Part shown: positions 59,584-64,000 of the stretch, one piece after another
How the letters are laid out: each line of letters opens with the position of its first letter
Position numbering within the stretch: position 1 is the first letter of the stretch
Assembly (NCBI GenBank): GCA_036897095.1
Contig: JAYMSP010000006.1
Span: forward strand, 1 to 64,000
Reading direction: 5' to 3'
Origin: Plantago elongata
Taxonomy: Eukaryota; Streptophyta; Magnoliopsida; Lamiales; Plantaginaceae
DNA length: 64,000 bases
Translations under genes and position numbers: made by a program
Notes under the pieces: model-generated
Seen by the model: only the letters and a program-made list of their open reading frames with translations
The model's database searches: none
What the model was told of the DNA's origin: nothing

Positions 59584-62401
59584 TCATACAATGTACAGAC
59601 CTTGTTCTATGGCATGGTATTTCACTGGGTCGATTGGATACTCAAAGTTCAACGGATCGTACAAGTGCGATGGAATGAGGTCTTGATTAACAAGGCCAAA
59701 CGAATCTATACTCCCAAAGTCGAAATTTGGTGAGTGAAATTCGTCTTGAGACGAAAGACAGATGGATTCCTTGTCCCACAATTTGAAGGGTGGTCCTGTT
59801 CCGAAAGTGAAGGCTTTCTGGGCGGAATCATCAAATAGATGCTGTTCCAAGCCCTGATTACTGGCACCTGGAATCTGCTCGAATGCGTAGCTTTCAGGGT
59901 GAACTGAAAACAACAACGCACTAGTGCTTTCGACTTTGGTTACTTTGTCAATGTGTGAGCTGCTTGACAGATGTGGTTTCAGTTCTTGCTCGAATTGAGT
60001 AAAAGGAACTACAGAATCCACTGATCCGTAAGACTGACCAAAACTGATCCTTGAGCTACTGCTTCTTGGAGGATCAATCACATCACCAAATTGGTGGAAT
60101 TTATTGGAATCTGTGACTGGCATTGGAAAAACGCTTTTCACATTTACTCCACTGATCAACGAGTCATCCTTCTTAACCGGAACTCTATGAGCGGGAGAAG
60201 GAGATCTGTAGTTTTTGCTTGTACCAATCTGAGAATTGGGGACGCAGATGCTTATAAAAGAGTCTTTCATAGAGTTTTCTGATTGCTGTATCCCACCAAA
60301 TTCACTCTTGAGCTCATTTTCCTTTTGCAGCCGGCTCAAGTAGAGTCGATACTTCTGAAAACATTAAGAGAGAAAACATCGATATAATCTTGAACAGGAT
60401 TCCATCAATGAGAAAGCAAGGAGTTCAGCATTTACCTGCAAATGGCTAGCTACATTTTCTCTTGTTAACCATGATACCCCCATCAAGTCAAGAATTTTCT
60501 TGGGGCCGACTTCTGTCAATCATAAAGAAATCAGGTGAGCTTTTCAGCAACATCTACACATTCATGATCAATTCTTTTGCTTCTACTTCTCTGCAGGTAA
60601 GCAGCCAGAAGCAGAACTTTAGTGATACTGAAGTTTAGAGAGGCCGATTCGAGAAGAGAGATGTTAGATAAGTGAAGCAAGAAGCCAGTACTAGTTTGTT
60701 AAAGCAAAGGATAGCTTTTTTTCTAGATTTTATCACTTCATACCATATCCTGTCAATACTACTTCAGTAGCAAAACTATAACCACTGTGAAAAATACTAA
60801 ATGGACGAGATTTATCACAAACTTACTGTCCAATCCAATTTGATTTACAGCTTTGACGAACTTCTGGTGAAGGTCTACGGTCCAAACCACTCTAGATTTC
60901 TTCAGAGAGGAAGCATTGTCGTCGTGCTTGCCATCAGTGTCTTTCCTTTTCTTCCCTGAAACCATATCTCCACTGAACAAGTAGTAATCGTCAGATTGCT
61001 CAGTTCCATTTCTCAACATGTGAATTTCCTCAAAGCTTTCAAGACCTTCAATATCTCTCACCTCGTGTATCCTTTTCCTGAATACATGCTGCCATATGTT
61101 CCGCAGCTCTTTCATTCTTATTGGCTTCAGCAGATAATCGCAAGCTCCGTGTTGGACCCCTTTCATCACCCTGCTTGTTTCCCCATCAACAGACATCACT
61201 GTGAAATCACATATCAGGCATTAACTACATTTTTCTATATTTACAACATCACCCAATATCATACTAACAGAAAGGCAAAAGCTCAACTACATACACATCC
61301 CTCAAGCAGAAAACTCACTTATAACGGGAAGATCCATCTCCAGACCAACATGCTCAAGCAGCTTAAACCCATCCATGTCAGGCATGTTTACGTCACTGAT
61401 TACAATATCATAACCACCCTTTCTTTCTCGAAGCAGGTGCAGTGCCTCTCGTGCCAAATTACATGTCGTAACTGAAATTTACCAAACAAACAAGGATCAT
61501 CATCAACAGAAAGGTGATACACCCATACCACTCCATACACAGTCTGGGATTTCTTAAAATTAGCAACCGCTGGACAGAAAATAAAGCAAGTATAATCGTG
61601 AAAGCAGACTTCTAATCCTGTCCTAACGTTATGTTAAGATTCCACAACAACCTCAAAATCTTAGATAAAACAAAATTTTTAGTTTTCTTCATTCATCAAT
61701 ACTACATTTTGCAGTTCATAATTTAGCTAGATCTAATCCGAAATAGATCCAGCTGTGGTATAATACATGATCCTTCATTAAGTTGATTGCGTATATTTGG
61801 ATCACGAGAGCAACACTTTCATGCATCTAATTCATCAGACTCTCCTTTCTTCTAATCATAGCAAGAACATACCTAAACACTTCCCTTTCATTAGGCACAC
61901 AAAGTCACCAGGCTCTAGGTCTAGTATTTACAAAAAGGCGAAACAAACTGCATTTTTTAGTTAGTACAACATATAACTATCACAGAACACACATGTCTAT
62001 TGGATAGAAGTGAAACAAAACCAAGAAGTGATCTTTTTTCAGCTTTTACTTGTTCATCTTACAAAACTTAAACAAAGTTCCAGTCTTTTTTTATCCCCTA
62101 TAATTCACTAAGAACAATGAAAGTAAATTCAAATAAAGTGCATAGGATTCACACCCATAAAGATCCAATGTTTACATGCCAAACAGATAGATAAAACACT
62201 GATCAGAGCAGGTCAATGAATTGCAAGAAACCATACATAGCCATAGAGATCAAATTTTTACATACCATCATAGTTGCATTTTTTGAGCATCTTCTCAAGA
62301 ATCTTGAGCCAAGTTGGGTCATCATCGACAACAAGAACCCGAAGACCAGCTGGGAAAGAATCAAACCTGGCTGAGCAAGAAAATCCATTTGTTGAATCCA
62401 T
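59584..62401 (-). CDS. ARR11: Type-B two-component response regulator, ARR11-like
   Basis: Five exons, in transcript order: 62401-62266, 61471-61319, 61198-60827, 60512-60436, 60354-59584. Total 1509 bp in frame, 502 residues. Residues about 20-135 form the receiver domain ([19 protein letters not shown]), with Asp26/Asp27, phosphoacceptor Asp72 ([11 protein letters not shown]) and Lys121 ([11 protein letters not shown]). A KKRK-type basic stretch ([11 protein letters not shown]) could be a nuclear signal. Residues about 190-252 form the GARP/Myb domain ([20 protein letters not shown], then [25 protein letters not shown]). The Ser/Pro/Gln-rich C-terminus is the likely activation region. Histidine kinases pass phosphate through AHPs to this class, which then switches on cytokinin-response genes in the nucleus. 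The ERKGGYDIV and receiver wording are nearest Arabidopsis ARR11. Confidence 0.94.
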
Positions 62402-64000
62402 CAAACAAGAGTGGAAAACACACAAGTGTTCAAGCTCAGCTTTCACTTGGTGAGCTACAAGACGCACACAGTCGCTTGTGTAGTATGTATTTGCGTGGGT
62501 AGTATCGGTATTTATAATTGCTGCAATATATATGTGGATAATTATGGTATGTGTGTGAGTGAGAGAGAAGAGTGCGAAACAGAGAGGTTTGGTTTTGAAA
62601 GTGGAGAAGAATGTGACAAGTTTTTTAATGGACAAAACTGAGAATTAAGAAACAAAGAATATTTGGCGCCGGCTATCAGTGTAAAGCTTAACGGTCTGCT
62701 CACTACATGGATAGCCTTTCAAGTTCCATACCCGTAGATTGAAATTCCAATCCCATCGAAAACGAATGTGACGTGTAGTTTTCGATTTATTATATATGAC
62801 GACTAACGCGTTGATAAAATATATATACTCAAAGTAATTTAGATAATTTATATCCGAATCTCTAAAATATTTAAATGATTTTATATCCAAAAATTTAAAT
62901 ATCTGAACTAGAAATGTCAAATTCGTATCCAGGTAAAACAATTTCCGCCAATGTACTCTAGACATTTTGAAGCCAAATCGGACTCGATAATCTATACAAA
63001 ATAAATATGACATGATGAGTCATATTTTACACTATTTATAGTTACTATAAAACTAGACTAGCCTTGGATGTTAGTTAATGATTGACGTTATTTGCAAACT
63101 TTATTTTTTTATTAATTAATTAATTTTTATTTACTATTAAAAATTATTATATTGTAGCATCGTTTCGGGTTAGTATTAGTAGGCTATTAGACTTCACCTA
63201 AGTCATTCTCAAATAACTCTTATCGTCGCCTGGCAAGTTCGGTATAGTATCACTACTAAAAAACGGTAGTTTTGTGATATTTTTGATTTTATATGACTGG
63301 ATTCAATTGTTATTAAGGTGTAAGGTGTATTTTTTAGTAATGTATAGCGACCTAATGGAACTGAGATTGGATTGAATAAGTTGGAAATGAAATTAAATTT
63401 AAGAAGGTAAAATTCTTAATATTTAAATACCTACTCTAGATTTATTATTTATTTATTTTCTTGATTCTTTGTTTATCATTGCTTCCAAGTAGTTTCCAGA
63501 GCTCACATCGGTCCTACCTCACCAAAAACTATTGTTTGCATCACAGTCCTCCAATAAAATGTCGACATTTAAACTTAACCATGCTAATCCAAATGCATTA
63601 ATTAACATTTTCTATAATATTATAACATTAAAATGATTCTTCTGTCACATTTATTGTTCCATTACTGGGCAGGAAAGTGATTAACCTATCTGCAAATAAT
63701 TATGCTTTAATTGGTTGGAAAAAAAGGAATTTGGTTTAATAAGTTTTAATTTGTTCTCCACCTTTATCCCTAATCACTTTTCTGAAATTCCTTTTAATTG
63801 AGCCAATATTTCTTAAACAGCTACTAAACCTGTCCAAGAAAGTGTGAAAGAAGTGATCAGGAATACTTAATAGTCAATATATATGTCCAATTAGTCGGGA
63901 GAATAAAAGATCGATAAATATTATAGTTATAAAATATTAATATTATTTTTATTAGTAATATCATTATTATACATATGTTTAAATATTTTTAATGCAATTC
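62402..64000. other. Upstream flank of ARR11-like gene to window end
   Basis: 62402-62650 is leader and promoter of the response-regulator gene. The rest is AT-rich with no gene or clear repeat; a minus-strand frame at 62645-63013 has no family motif. Confidence 0.6.

Noticed and set aside
62645-63013. 122-codon minus-strand frame near the right end
   Set aside because: No motif, AT-rich, aromatic-rich composition typical of random AT-rich frames.

Overview
This window is nuclear DNA from a flowering plant, almost certainly a eudicot. Its genes are split by AT-rich GT-AG introns, it has long AT-rich intergenic tracts, and it holds plant-only families: PL1 pectate lyase with the plant N-terminal region, GT-1/GT-4 trihelix factor, SKIP14 F-box protein, type-B response regulator, full-size plant ABCC transporter and BAHD acyltransferase. 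Species cannot be fixed from sequence alone; a Lamiales-like genome is only a guess.

Layout, left to right. (1) 1-8000: two near-identical tandem pectate lyase genes on +; the first is cut by the window edge and the second is complete (448 codons, 4 exons). The spacer holds a probable relict Ty3/gypsy-type LTR, a (TAA)n tract and other repeats. (2) 11.5-17.3 kb: a complete ABCC (MRP) transporter on +, 10 coding exons, 1438 residues, with a TATA box, a 5'UTR intron and a short upstream ORF. (3) 19.4-20.8 kb: the spindle-checkpoint gene MAD2 on +, 7 exons, with two mitosis-type MSA elements upstream. It converges on (4) 21.6-26.1 kb: a GT-1/GT-4 trihelix transcription factor on -, 5 exons, 370 residues. 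(5) 26.1-29.6 kb: a transposon-rich spacer with a non-autonomous Mutator-like element (10-bp target duplication), a Tourist-like MITE (TAA duplication) and a fold-back element. (6) 29.6-31.7 kb: an organelle-targeted-looking YqaJ/lambda-exonuclease-fold nuclease and a 62-residue small protein. (7) 31.7-36.2 kb: a gene-poor stretch with a remarkable ~22-bp higher-order satellite array. (8) 36.2-39.4 kb: SKIP14 on -. (9) 44.0-52.5 kb: a 20-exon thimet-oligopeptidase-like M3 metallopeptidase on +, whose introns carry two SINEs and an inverted copy of one of its own exons. (10) 54.2-57.0 kb: a PP2A B' (kappa-like) regulatory subunit on +. (11) 57.7-59.0 kb: a broken BAHD acyltransferase on -. (12) 59.6-62.4 kb: an ARR11-like type-B response regulator on -.

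The genes form no operon or common pathway. The order is nevertheless informative: from memory of the Arabidopsis gene numbers, MAD2, GT-4 and SKIP14 are immediate neighbours on chromosome 3, while the thimet-oligopeptidase homologue, ARR11 and a pectate lyase lie within a few genes of each other on chromosome 1. The window looks like an ancestral eudicot block later split in Arabidopsis.

I joined exons by hand using GT/AG (twice GC/AG) sites and reading-frame closure. Every complete multi-exon gene closes exactly in frame, which supports the models. The most unusual observations are the ~160-bp, roughly 95% identical inverted duplication inside the M3 peptidase gene, the Gly-to-Cys change in that peptidase's zinc motif, a miRNA-like hairpin just downstream of it, and the 22-bp/287-bp higher-order array.
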